This document shows, one piece after another, positions 55,844 through 64,000 of a DNA stretch of 64,000 bases. The translations under genes and the position numbers were made by a program. The stretch lies in NCBI GenBank assembly GCA_027307045.1, contig DAHUXR010000005.1, positions 1 to 64,000 of the forward strand, in the 5' to 3' direction. This stretch comes from Acidobacteriaceae bacterium. Lineage in GTDB: Bacteria > Acidobacteriota > Terriglobia > Terriglobales > Acidobacteriaceae. Position 1 is the stretch's first letter, and each line of letters starts with the position of its first letter. The notes beneath the pieces are model-generated. The model was not told the origin of the DNA. It worked only from the letters and a program-made list of their open reading frames with translations, and searched no databases.

Positions 55844-56587
55844 TTAACTCCTGCGCTTGTAAAAAATGTTGAACTGAAATCCCGGATTCGGCGGAAACAA
55901 CACTGCAACTTTTTTCAGGCGCTCCGCCAACGCCGACGGCGCCAGCAGCGGATAATCACGTTCGCGCAGCTCGTAGTAGTCCACGTCCAGACAGAGCGAA
56001 AGCAGGTAAATGGCAATGGAATCGCAAAACGCGGCGGCCAGATAATCTGACTTGGCCTTTTCGTCCACCCTGCCGGAACCGCTGGTTTGAGCCATTTTGC
56101 GAAATTCATGCGCGTCCAGGCTGGTTTCACCGCGGACATTGGCTTGCGCCTGTGACCACACCAACTCCCCGAATTCCGGTGACATGCCTGCTTTGTCCAC
56201 AAACGCGTGGCCTACATTGATATAAAACTCAAACGCAATGGCAAATCGTTCATCGAGTAGGCGAGTGGAGATGAAGACGCACTGTGAGTTGCCGGAATCA
56301 ATATTGCGATGGCAGATCGCCCCTTCCGGCGGTGCGCCATCAAAGCGCTCTGCAACCAGTGTTTTGTCGCCATCGCTGATGGTCAGGGGCACAAAGTAAA
56401 ACGCCTTGCGCTCCAGCGCGGCAGCAATCGGGCGCGGCACGGCGCCGATGATCCGCTCCAGATCGTCGGAAGGAAGCATGACCTCGCCCGAGGTGGTATA
56501 GCAGATACCGTTGGGTGCCTGGTTGACTCGCGCGTCGCGAATAATCTCCTGCGCGGTGCGGAGTTGCGCATTGACTGCCTGACTCAC
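55844..56587 (-). CDS. conserved hypothetical protein
   Basis: The 247-aa cytoplasmic protein starts with GTG. No domain is recognised. Segments such as FYFVPLTISDGDKTLVAERFDGAPPEG and an aromatic C-terminus (PPNPGFQFNIFYKRRS) stand out, with no signal peptide or membrane helix. Its length and composition resemble an alpha/beta enzyme. It lies divergent from a small membrane-protein gene. Codon use fits the neighbours, so it is probably a real gene of unknown role. Confidence 0.7.
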   Translation of the reverse strand: MSQAVNAQLRTAQEIIRDARVNQAPNGICYTTSGEVMLPSDDLERIIGAVPRPIAAALERKAFYFVPLTISDGDKTLVAERFDGAPPEGAICHRNIDSGNSQCVFISTRLLDERFAIAFEFYINVGHAFVDKAGMSPEFGELVWSQAQANVRGETSLDAHEFRKMAQTSGSGRVDEKAKSDYLAAAFCDSIAIYLLSLCLDVDYYELRERDYPLLAPSALAERLKKVAVLFPPNPGFQFNIFYKRRS

Positions 56588-56635
56588 GCTATTATTCTAA
56601 CGTACACTTGATTTATCGGAAGCAATAGGTCCTTT

Positions 56636-56866
56636 ATGAAGAAATTCTTTTTGAGTGCCGGGATTGGCCTTGCCACGGGCGTGATCACCTTCTTTCTCTC
56701 CGTGGCATTCCTGTGCTTTGTCCTGCTGGCGCTCCGGGCGGCAAGCCACACAACTCCGGACATGACTCTGGCTTACAAAGCCGCTGCCCCGGTGGCGATC
56801 CTTGGCGCGATTTGCGGCTTTACCATCGCGCTGATTCGCGTTGGCCGGCCTCGGGCTGCCCGCTAG
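56636..56866 (+). CDS. small two-helix membrane protein
   Basis: The 76-aa protein has two hydrophobic helices (SAGIGLATGVITFFLSVAFLCFVLLALR; AAAPVAILGAICGFTIALIR) and basic ends. No ribosome-binding site better than AGGT is visible. No family is recognised, and the function is unknown. Confidence 0.6.
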   Translation: MKKFFLSAGIGLATGVITFFLSVAFLCFVLLALRAASHTTPDMTLAYKAAAPVAILGAICGFTIALIRVGRPRAAR

Positions 56867-56963
56867 CAACTCAACAAATCTTCACCAAGCAATGTTTGAC
56901 CCAGCGCCACGCTCCGTTTAGACTTCTCTGCCCACCACTCTGGCCGATCTTCAAGGAGAAATA

Positions 56964-58709
56964 ATGCCAATCGTCAAGCGCCTTATCTCGTTTATTGCGG
57001 TACTCTCGCTGGCCGTCGCGTTGAATTGCAGCGCCCAGGAGAAAGTTGATCTGGAAGCGATCAGCAAGATCCGCTATGAGGGCTTTCATAACTCCAAGAT
57101 CATGGAGATTGCCAGTGGATTGATGGACCAGATTGGCGCGCGCCTGACCGGCTCTCCCAACATGCACAAGGCGAATGAATGGACCCGAGACAAGCTGAAG
57201 GAGTTTGGGCTGGTCAACTCGCATCTTGAGCCGTGGGGGCCTTTTGGCCGTGGCTGGGCCAATGAATATGTGAATGTCCGAATGGTTTCCCCGGATACTG
57301 CGCCGCTCATTGCGTATGCCAAGGCATGGACGCCAGGCACGAATGGCGTAGTCCGCGGCAGCGTGATTCGTGTGAATATCCGCGGGCCGCAGGACATTGC
57401 GAAATACAAAGGCAAGCTGGCGGGTAAAATCGTCCTTTTCGGAGACGATCCTGAAGTCAAGCCTTCCGTAGAGCCCCTTTCAGAACGGCTGAATGAGAAG
57501 TCGCTGGCGGATATAGCGAATTACCAGATTCCCAGTGAGCGGAATGAAGCCCGCTTCCGTGAATTTCTCCAGCGCGCACGCCTGCAACGGCAGCTCAATA
57601 AATTTTTCGACGAAGAAAAGCCTCTTGCGGTGATCGACCATGGGCGTGGCGCGCTTGGCGGCGGGACAGTATTCGTACTGCAGGGCGGCTCGTACAAAGT
57701 GGGGCAGACCGTCGGAACGCCACAGATTGTGCTGGCGACCGAGCATTGGACGCGCATTGCGCGCATCCTGGCGGCCAAGAAGGACGTTGAACTGGAGCTC
57801 AACGTAAAAAACAATTTCTATGACGGGCCGGAAGCGATGACGCAGAATGATACCATCGCGGAAATCCCCGGCACCGACAAGAAAGATGAAGTGGTAATGC
57901 TGGGCGCGCATCTTGATTCCTGGCACAGCGGCACCGGCGCCACGGACAACGGCGCAGGATCAATCGTAATGATGGAAGCTGTGCGCATCCTCAAAGCGCT
58001 GGATCTCAAGCCACGCCGCACGATTCGCATTGGCCTGTGGAGCGGTGAAGAGCAAGGCTTGCTAGGCTCAGAGTGGTACGTTCAGCACCACTTCGGTTCG
58101 CGGCCGGAGTCAAAAGATCCAGATCGCAAAGGCGATCCCTCAGTCCGCCGTCGTGAAAATGGCCCCATGTCCATCAAGCCGGAACAGGCAAAAGTTTCCG
58201 TCTATTTCAACGTGGACAACGGCTCAGGCAAGATTCGCGGCGTCTTTATGCAGGAAAACGCCGCGGTGGAACCGATCTTTGAAGCCTGGATGAAGCCCTT
58301 CCATGATCTGGGCATGGATACGCTGACCATGCGCAATACCGGCGGCACTGACCATCTGTCTTTCGATGCGGTCGGCATCCCCGGATTCCAGTTCATACAG
58401 GATCCGCTGGATTATGACACGCGCACGCACCATTCCAACATGGACGTCTATGACCGTCTGCAGCCCGAAGACCTGAAGCAGATGGCGGTGATCGTGGCGT
58501 CATTTGTTTATATGGCGGCACAGCGTGACCAGATGTTCCCGCGCAAACCGATTGAGAAGGAATTGCCGCCGCCTCCTCCTGTTGAAGATGATGAGAATGC
58601 GGTTCCCGCGTCTCCCGTAACCAATCCTGCGGTGGCCGATCGTCCGCAACAACCGAAGCCGGCGGAGCAAAGACCGCAAGCGCAGCCGAGCCCAACACCA
58701 AAGCCGTAA
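56964..58709 (+). CDS. secreted M28 family zinc aminopeptidase
   Basis: The 581-aa protein has a signal peptide (RLISFIAVLSLAVALNCSAQ), a PA-like insert (about 150-260) and the M28 catalytic domain. Metal ligands are visible: GAHLDSWHSGTGATDNGAG (His, Asp), WSGEEQGLLGSEW (Glu), FNVDNGSGKIRG (Asp) and RTHHSNMDVYDRL (His). The last 50 residues are Pro/Gln-rich. AAGGAG is six bases upstream of the ATG. It likely releases amino acids from extracellular peptides. Confidence 0.92.
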   Translation: MPIVKRLISFIAVLSLAVALNCSAQEKVDLEAISKIRYEGFHNSKIMEIASGLMDQIGARLTGSPNMHKANEWTRDKLKEFGLVNSHLEPWGPFGRGWANEYVNVRMVSPDTAPLIAYAKAWTPGTNGVVRGSVIRVNIRGPQDIAKYKGKLAGKIVLFGDDPEVKPSVEPLSERLNEKSLADIANYQIPSERNEARFREFLQRARLQRQLNKFFDEEKPLAVIDHGRGALGGGTVFVLQGGSYKVGQTVGTPQIVLATEHWTRIARILAAKKDVELELNVKNNFYDGPEAMTQNDTIAEIPGTDKKDEVVMLGAHLDSWHSGTGATDNGAGSIVMMEAVRILKALDLKPRRTIRIGLWSGEEQGLLGSEWYVQHHFGSRPESKDPDRKGDPSVRRRENGPMSIKPEQAKVSVYFNVDNGSGKIRGVFMQENAAVEPIFEAWMKPFHDLGMDTLTMRNTGGTDHLSFDAVGIPGFQFIQDPLDYDTRTHHSNMDVYDRLQPEDLKQMAVIVASFVYMAAQRDQMFPRKPIEKELPPPPPVEDDENAVPASPVTNPAVADRPQQPKPAEQRPQAQPSPTPKP

Positions 58710-58786
58710 ACGTCGCGATAAAGCTTCCTCGCGGAGGCAAGGCTTGGAATAACGGCGATTGACGAGACTCGAAAATCTCAGAGGTA

Positions 58787-58809
58787 GAGACGTAGCATGG
58801 CTATGTCTC
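58787..58809. repeat. REP-like hairpin
   Basis: GAGACGTAGC and GCTATGTCTC pair over ten bases (one G-U) around ATG in the gene-free region after the M28 gene. The sequence looks like the short palindromic repeats scattered in many genomes. The rest of the 685-base gap (58710-59394) shows only a duplicated GGTATCCCA and no convincing gene. Confidence 0.4.
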
Positions 58810-59394
58810 CTGACGGCGAGAACCGGCTCTTTGAGAAGACCACCCGAGGACCCCGCCATCCTGAGCCGAACCCACGCAAAATCTGGCCTGATCAGACACG
58901 TCGGTTTGGAGGCGAAGGATCGGCTCCGCTGCTCTCGGGGTTTAAATAAGCCCTGACCTCACAAAGCTTTGGCCAGAAGCTAGCAGCCAGCGGCTAGTAG
59001 CTGATTTGTCAAGGAACATTTCTTTCATCCGCCTGAGCGGCATCAATTTACAATCTTTGGCAATCTCGGCGATCCTGGCAATCCAAAATTACCGTTCAGT
59101 TAGCTGGTCGAACCCTCCCCACCCCTCCCCGGGTATCCCACGGTATCCCAGTTTGGCGTAGGTTTGTCCCACCGTTGGATCCTGAATACCAACCCCCAGA
59201 TCGGCTTGGCCATCAGTGATGATTTTCCAACTTTACAGACAGCTATAGGGCATCCTAGCGCACTCCGTTTTACGAATCAATAGCGAAATAGGCCATTGTT
59301 CTTTTTCGCGTGAAAGTTACTACGGGTATTCGCTCCCGGGAGAAGGCGGACGAGAACGCTTGGCAGGACTAATTTCTCGCCCGTTAACTCACCT

Positions 59395-59829
59395 TCAGAA
59401 TTCCGTCTCCGCAACTCGCTTCAGAAGGCGGATAAGCATGTCACGATCTGCTTGCGTTAATTCCTGTCGCAGCTTATCGTCGGCAGCGCGCCGAATTTTG
59501 ATTAGGTTCTCTCTGTATTTGTTGCCTTTAGCGGTCAGTTGCGCCACCAGAGCCTTACCTGACGGCGCTTTCCTTTCCGACAACAGTCCTTCCTCAACCA
59601 TGGTTTTGATGGATCGGTGTACAACGGTCCTATCGAAGCCCAGCATCTTCGCAATCTGGTTCTGGTTAAGCCCCACACCGCCTCGGAGGGTGTTCAGGAT
59701 GAACCCGCGCGTGGCTGAACACTGCGTTTTTCTTTCGAGCCGCTTCCCAACCGAGAAATATGCGGCGGCAATATGGGCCAGCACAGAGTCTCGCAGGATG
59801 TCTTCAGGAATTGACTTGCCTTCAATCAC
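59395..59829 (-). CDS. MarR family transcriptional regulator
   Basis: The 144-aa protein (156 if it starts at GTG 59865) has the MarR winged helix GLNQNQIAKMLGFDRTVVHRSIKTMVEEGLLSERKAP. The wing is followed by a C-terminal dimerisation helix (DKLRQELTQADRDMLIRLLKRV). GTG 59829 overlaps the stop of the upstream nitroreductase gene by GTGA, which supports translational coupling and that start. It probably represses its own operon through the inverted repeats upstream of the nitroreductase. Confidence 0.88.
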   Translation of the reverse strand: MIEGKSIPEDILRDSVLAHIAAAYFSVGKRLERKTQCSATRGFILNTLRGGVGLNQNQIAKMLGFDRTVVHRSIKTMVEEGLLSERKAPSGKALVAQLTAKGNKYRENLIKIRRAADDKLRQELTQADRDMLIRLLKRVAETEF

Positions 59830-60536
59830 AGGAATGTCACCGTCGATTCCAGGGGCCTGCGCCACTGTGGCTGCTCCACGCGACTGGCGGACTTTTTTCC
59901 GACGGCAATCACCATGACTATCTCCTGCTGTTTTGGCGAAAGCCTAAGCAATTTTGAGAGCCGGCAGTGGTCAAAACCTTCCATGGGACACGTGTTAAGC
60001 CCCAAAGCCTCAGCCGCAATCATCAGGTTCTCACAGGCCAGGGCTGTACTCTTCGTCGCCCACTTTAACAAGTCATGCCGGAACAATGGCGGCATCCCGA
60101 TAGCCTTCCACAAATTCACCAGTCGAAAAATCGTCCATTTGACTGCGGCGAAAATACCGAACGGTCCTGGCATAAACAGGATCCGTCCGATCTTTGCCGT
60201 CCGCTCGTAGTCTCGGATTTTGTCGTCGCTGAAGCCGCTCGTACGCATCCACTCCAACTGGGCTTGCGAGGTCGCTGCCAGCGAGCCTATATCGGCCACG
60301 GCAATAACCAGCGCGGAAGCGGTACGCGCCGGAGATTGGTTGAAGCATAATCTAGCGGTCGTTTCCCTCATCGCAGGTGAATCCACCCAATAGAGGTGAT
60401 AAGGCTGGGCGTTGAAACTTGAAGGGGCCAATCGGGCAGCGTCGAGTAGCTGTTCACGCTGCTCCTCTGAGATCGTCGCCGGATCGAACATTTTGACCGC
60501 TCTGCGTTTTGAAATCGCCTGTAAAAATTCGCTCAT
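59826..60536 (-). CDS. nitroreductase family flavoprotein
   Basis: The 236-aa protein has the FMN-binding RRAVKMFDP and LAPSSFNAQPYHLYWV segments. The GLNTCPMEGFDHCRLSKLL stretch is typical of NfsB-type nitroreductases. It reduces nitro groups or quinones with NAD(P)H. The track extends to 60899, but ATG 60536 has GGAGG four bases upstream and the normal N-terminus (MSEFLQAISKRRAVK). It is co-transcribed with the MarR gene. Confidence 0.92.
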   Translation of the reverse strand: MSEFLQAISKRRAVKMFDPATISEEQREQLLDAARLAPSSFNAQPYHLYWVDSPAMRETTARLCFNQSPARTASALVIAVADIGSLAATSQAQLEWMRTSGFSDDKIRDYERTAKIGRILFMPGPFGIFAAVKWTIFRLVNLWKAIGMPPLFRHDLLKWATKSTALACENLMIAAEALGLNTCPMEGFDHCRLSKLLRLSPKQQEIVMVIAVGKKSASRVEQPQWRRPLESTVTFL

Positions 60537-60546
60537 AACTCCCTCC

Positions 60547-60586
60547 ATGTTGCTATTGCAACATAGTGGTGTTGCAATAGCAACAT
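60547..60586. promoter_or_regulatory. MarR operator candidate at nitroreductase-marR operon
   Basis: ATGTTGCTATTGCAACA and TGTTGCAATAGCAACAT are perfect 17-bp inverted copies around a six-base spacer. Each arm is itself a dyad (TGTTGC-N4-GCAACA), giving two binding sites. It ends immediately before the nitroreductase ribosome-binding site, so a bound repressor would block transcription. MarR proteins typically bind dyads of this size. Confidence 0.8.
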
Positions 60587-60950
60587 AAAAAAGAGACTCC
60601 CTCTGGTTTCGTCCCCGAACGCGAAAAATAGGCCCGGCTCCCATTAACCCAAGCGCGGTCACGTCTACACGCGGCCCATCTGTGTACTGCCTCTTTACCT
60701 GAGCCAGGCTTTTAAGCAGTAATAGCCAAAATCTAACTTCCGGTAGAAATGCAGAAACCGTGTCTCTGCCGGAGTTCATCTTTTCCACGGGGCTGGATAC
60801 ATAAACCGGAGCGAGAAATTTATCTGAAACTCTGCGAACTGAGTTCGAGGCAGTAAAAAATTTCACGCAATTTCTATGTCGTTTAAATTCGCCGGTCATA
60901 GTCGCTACCTAAACTTTCTGCGATGTTGATTCCAATGCGCGGAGGAAATT

Positions 60951-62873
60951 ATGCATTTTAGTGACACAAGAAAAGGGCGAGCGAAGACCATTGCTTGCGC
61001 GTCCATCCTGGCCTTGTCGGTTTTCGGTCTTGGGTCATCGGCCCAGGCCCAAGCCGATCCGGATAAAGCAGTCGATTCAATCAAGACTGAAACGCCGATC
61101 AAACACGTCATTATCATCGTTGGCGAGAACCGTAGCTTCGATCACCTTTTCGCCACGTTTGAGCCAAAAAACCGGGATGAGAAGGTGTTGAACCTTTTGT
61201 CCGAGCGCATCATCAATCAGGATGGCTCGCCGGGCCCGAATTTTGCGAAGGCGCATCAATTCAAGATCGTGTCTGCCCCCAATGGCGGCACATTCTTCAG
61301 CAGCGCGGGTCTGGCACAAAAACAACTCTACGCGACGTTACCGGCGCCCGACGTGGCCGGCGTTGGCGCGGTGTCACCCTATCTTCCCGTTTTGAGCATC
61401 CCCGGCGGAGACCCCGGTCTGCCACCCGCGGACCAATTCCTGTTCGGCACCGGAGGCACGGGTTTAGGTTTCACGCTGGGCCCGGACACACGGATTACGA
61501 ACGTAAACAACCTGCCTCCAGGTCCGTTCCAGATGACCGGCCCTACTATGCCGTTTGACGCCTTCACGGGCGACACCATCCATCAGTATTTCCAGATGGT
61601 CCAGCAGATGGATTGCGCCATTGACAAGGAACACGTATCCAGGCGCAACCCGACCGGCTGTCTCCATGACTTGCAGTCGGCGATTACGACGACCTTCAGC
61701 ACGCCACCCACGGGGACGCCGCATGACACCGGCCAGACGATGGCGTTCTTTAATATGCAGAACGGCGATGCGCCCGTCTTTAAATCGCTCGCGGACAAAT
61801 ACACCATGAGCGACAATTATCACCAGCCCGTGATGGGCGGCACCGGTCCGGATAGCCAGCCCCTCGGTTTTGCTGACCAGGTGTTCTTCAGCGATGGCCA
61901 TGGCAATCCTGCAACACCGGCGGCCGCCAACATCTACAATCCCGATCCGCAAGCTGGAACGCTCAATCTCTATACCAAACGCGCGCAGTGGTTCAATTGT
62001 TCTGACGTGAACCAGCCCGGCATTGCCGCAATCACCAATTACCTGAACGCGCTGCCGTATGCCGTGCAGACAAAGTGCGGCCCGGGCCAGTTTTGGCAGG
62101 CTGTGAATGTCAACCCGGCCTTTACGCCTAAAGGAGCAGTGCAGGGCGGTCTGGTGGTTCCGCAGACGCTGCAGCGGAGCATCGGCGACGTGCTGAGCGC
62201 GAACAATATTCCCTGGAAATATTATGGGGGCGGCTTCAATGCTGATGGAACCAGCAGCCCATTCAATGGCAGCTACTGCAATATCTGCAACCCGTTTGAG
62301 TATGAAGCTGGCTATCCCAGCATGGTGGCAGATCACATGCGTGACGTTACTGATCTTTTCACCGATCTCACAAACGGCACTCTCCCCGCAGTCTCCTATG
62401 TGAAGCCGGACGGCCTCATGGACGGCCATCCCGCTTCCTCAAAGTGGAGCCTGTTTGAGGCCTTCGCTCAGAACATTGTTGAACTCGCGCAAAGCAACCC
62501 GGAGCAATGGCGTGAAACTGCGATCTTTATCACCGTGGACGAGGGCGGCGGTTACTATGACTCCGGCTTCATCCAGCCGGTTGATTTCTTCGGGACAGGC
62601 CCACGCATTCCTATGATCGCCGTATCTCCCTTCTCCACCGGCGGCCATATCAGCCACGTCTATAACGAGCATTCGTCCTTCGTGAAATTCGTGGAACGGA
62701 ACTGGATGCTCAATACCACGCTCAGCACTCGCAGCCGCGACAATCTGCCCAATCCGCGCATGGGTGACGACGACAATCAATACGTTCCACGCAACATGCC
62801 GGCCATCGGGGACTTGTTTGACTTGTTCGACTTTGATCGTCACGACCATGACGGCGGTCATGATCGTGATTAG
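60951..62873 (+). CDS. secreted phospholipase C/acid phosphatase-like phosphoesterase
   Basis: The 640-aa protein has an export signal (ACASILALSVFGLGSSAQAQ) and the phosphoesterase (PF04185-type) motifs. These are VIIIVGENRSFDHLFATF near residue 53, SDNYHQPVMGGTGPD, FITVDEGGGYYD, GPRIPMIAVSPF and HISHVYNEHSSFVKFVERNW. This family includes phospholipases C and acid phosphatases. The C-terminus is an Asp/His/Gly-rich tail that may bind metal. GGAGG precedes the ATG. Confidence 0.9.
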   Translation: MHFSDTRKGRAKTIACASILALSVFGLGSSAQAQADPDKAVDSIKTETPIKHVIIIVGENRSFDHLFATFEPKNRDEKVLNLLSERIINQDGSPGPNFAKAHQFKIVSAPNGGTFFSSAGLAQKQLYATLPAPDVAGVGAVSPYLPVLSIPGGDPGLPPADQFLFGTGGTGLGFTLGPDTRITNVNNLPPGPFQMTGPTMPFDAFTGDTIHQYFQMVQQMDCAIDKEHVSRRNPTGCLHDLQSAITTTFSTPPTGTPHDTGQTMAFFNMQNGDAPVFKSLADKYTMSDNYHQPVMGGTGPDSQPLGFADQVFFSDGHGNPATPAAANIYNPDPQAGTLNLYTKRAQWFNCSDVNQPGIAAITNYLNALPYAVQTKCGPGQFWQAVNVNPAFTPKGAVQGGLVVPQTLQRSIGDVLSANNIPWKYYGGGFNADGTSSPFNGSYCNICNPFEYEAGYPSMVADHMRDVTDLFTDLTNGTLPAVSYVKPDGLMDGHPASSKWSLFEAFAQNIVELAQSNPEQWRETAIFITVDEGGGYYDSGFIQPVDFFGTGPRIPMIAVSPFSTGGHISHVYNEHSSFVKFVERNWMLNTTLSTRSRDNLPNPRMGDDDNQYVPRNMPAIGDLFDLFDFDRHDHDGGHDRD

Positions 62874-62912
62874 GAATCATGCCGGAAGCCCACGATGAAC
62901 TACCGTCGATGG

Positions 62913-62948
62913 AAGGCCCTTGGTCGTTTTTACGGCTAAGGGCCTTTT
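62913..62948 (+). terminator. rho-independent terminator after the phosphoesterase
   Basis: AAGGCCCTTGGTCG pairs with CGGCTAAGGGCCTT over 14 positions (one G-U) around a T-rich loop, followed by TT. It lies 40 bases after the phosphoesterase stop. Confidence 0.75.
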
Positions 62949-63136
62949 AGATTTTGGAGACCAGTCTGCCCGTGAAAGCTGCTTTCAGATGCCCCCGATT
63001 TTTCTCCGTTTCCGCGTTGCTTGAATAGTCTTTCTTTTCTCCGTGCCTCCGTGTCTCCGTGGTGAGACTTGGGTTTCCCATCTCGGCGATTTCCTCATTT
63101 TCCTTTTCCGCCCAAACACGCGATACTTGATCTAAC

Positions 63137-64000
63137 GTGGTCGATATCCTTCACAAGCTCAATCCCCAGCAGCGCGCAGCGGTGGAAGCCGTTGACGGGC
63201 CGCTGCTTATTCTGGCCGGTGCGGGCAGCGGCAAGACCCGTGTGATTACCTATCGCATCGTTCATCTGATTGAAAATAAGGGAGTTGAGCCGGATTCCAT
63301 CCTGGCCGTTACGTTCACGAACAAAGCTTCGGCGGAAATGGCGGAGCGCGTTGGCGGCATGCTGGGCGGCAGAACGCTACGCAAACCGCTGATCGCCACG
63401 TTCCACTCTTTCTGCGTTCGCGTACTGCGTCGCGACATAGAAGAGCTGAAAATAGGAGGCGCGGGCTACAAAAAAGATTTCGCCATCTATGACGAATCTG
63501 ACCAGCAGGCCGTAGTCAAGGGCGTGATGCGGCGGCTGGGCTTGGATGACAAACAGCTTAAGCCGAGCGCGGTGCTCTCACGGATCTCGTGGGCCAAGAA
63601 CCACATGCTCGATCCGCAGGAGCTGTATCTGCAATCCGCCGATCCGATCACGGAAAAAGTGGCGCACGTTTTTGAGGAGTATCGCAAGGAACTGCGCAAG
63701 TCGAACGCGCTGGACTTTGACGATCTGCTGTTGGAGACGGTGCGGCTGTTGAAATCATCGGCCGCCGTGCGTGAGCGCTACCAGCGGCGATACCAGTACA
63801 TGCTGATCGACGAATACCAGGACACGAACCGTCCGCAGTATGAGCTGATCAAGCTGCTGGCCGGGCCGGACCACAATGTCTGCGTGGTGGGCGATGAAGA
63901 CCAGTCAATTTATTCCTGGCGCGGCGCGGACATTCGCAACATCCTGGAATTCGAAAAAGACTTTCCGGAAGCGCGGATTATCCGGCTGGAACAGAATTAC
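63137..64000 (+). CDS. UvrD/PcrA superfamily I DNA helicase (3'-truncated by window)
   Basis: The frame is open to the right edge, so it is absent from the ORF track as a complete ORF. From GTG 63137 the translation (288 codons visible) begins VDILHKLNPQQRAAVEAVDGPLL. It then shows motif I AGAGSGKTRV, motif Ia TFTNKASAEM, motif II LIDEYQDTN and motif III VGDEDQSIYSWRGAD. This is a PcrA/UvrD-type 3'-5' helicase in repair and replication. It starts GTG without a strong ribosome-binding site. Confidence 0.93.
   Translation, partial: MVDILHKLNPQQRAAVEAVDGPLLILAGAGSGKTRVITYRIVHLIENKGVEPDSILAVTFTNKASAEMAERVGGMLGGRTLRKPLIATFHSFCVRVLRRDIEELKIGGAGYKKDFAIYDESDQQAVVKGVMRRLGLDDKQLKPSAVLSRISWAKNHMLDPQELYLQSADPITEKVAHVFEEYRKELRKSNALDFDDLLLETVRLLKSSAAVRERYQRRYQYMLIDEYQDTNRPQYELIKLLAGPDHNVCVVGDEDQSIYSWRGADIRNILEFEKDFPEARIIRLEQNY

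Noticed and set aside
58759-58956. 65-aa ORF after the M28 peptidase
   Set aside because: It covers the REP-like hairpin, has low-complexity basic sequence and no start signal.
60537-60899. N-terminal 121-residue extension of the nitroreductase ORF
   Set aside because: ATG 60536 has a strong ribosome-binding site and the family N-terminus. The extension lies over the operator repeats.
61464-62429. 321-aa antisense ORF within the phosphoesterase gene
   Set aside because: It is a shadow frame of a well-supported secreted phosphoesterase. The translation has no domain and no ribosome-binding site.

Overview
The window looks like chromosomal DNA from an Acidobacteriota bacterium of the Koribacter/Terriglobia type. 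This is inferred from protein character and gene order, not from a marker search. The cell envelope is Gram-negative (lpxC, LolA-like, HtrA and secreted peptidases). Coding is dense and moderately GC-rich, and non-ATG starts are common: TTG is the best start for the VOC protein, accD, the PuuD-like hydrolase, lpxC, gyrB and yidC. No tRNA, rRNA, CRISPR array, prophage or transposase gene was seen.

The left part (1-19.5 kb, mostly + strand) holds housekeeping operons. rplU-rpmA is followed by an AraC regulator and a VOC protein, then by the tightly coupled run obgE-nadD-rsfS-rlmH-cobO-accD-folC-plsC (ribosome assembly, NAD, cobalamin, lipid and folate). A PuuD-like amidotransferase, a FabG-like reductase, a secreted LolA-like protein, lpxC, folK and rsmG come next. 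This part ends with parA-parB, preceded by two parS sites that are exact inverted copies of each other.

The middle part (19.5-47 kb, mostly - strand) carries a FAH-family hydrolase, a zinc-ribbon/Tic20-like membrane protein, folD-coaE-htrA, galU, a DUF885 peptidase and an amidohydrolase. It also has a divergent ArsR/MFS-exporter pair with twin operator candidates and a double-HTH protein. The replication core follows: gyrA, an accessory block (secreted protein, GT39-like membrane protein, CPBP protease, neprosin-like glutamic peptidase), gyrB, a tiny secreted peptide with its own promoter, dnaN and dnaA. A 51-aa Trm112-like gene at 24.58 kb is missing from the ORF track.

At dnaA/rpmH the coding strand flips. 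To the right, on the + strand, lie rpmH-rnpA-yidD-orf-yidC-jag, a cNMP/DUF1003 protein and mnmE, the classical origin-side cluster. oriC is therefore expected within about 42-47.3 kb, and candidate elements are listed. A - strand block follows (ABC permease, C39-like protein, ruvA, unknown), then an M28 peptidase, a nitroreductase-MarR operon with a perfect 17-bp inverted-repeat operator, a PLC-like phosphoesterase, and the start of a UvrD/PcrA helicase cut by the right edge.

No convincing new multi-gene defence or metabolic system is visible. The most interesting items are the neprosin-like protease between gyrA and gyrB, the small secreted peptide, the twin operators, the inverted parS pair, the lysine-rich tails shared by the ribosome-assembly proteins, the MITE-like inverted repeat before mnmE, and the ParB GERRWHA variant.
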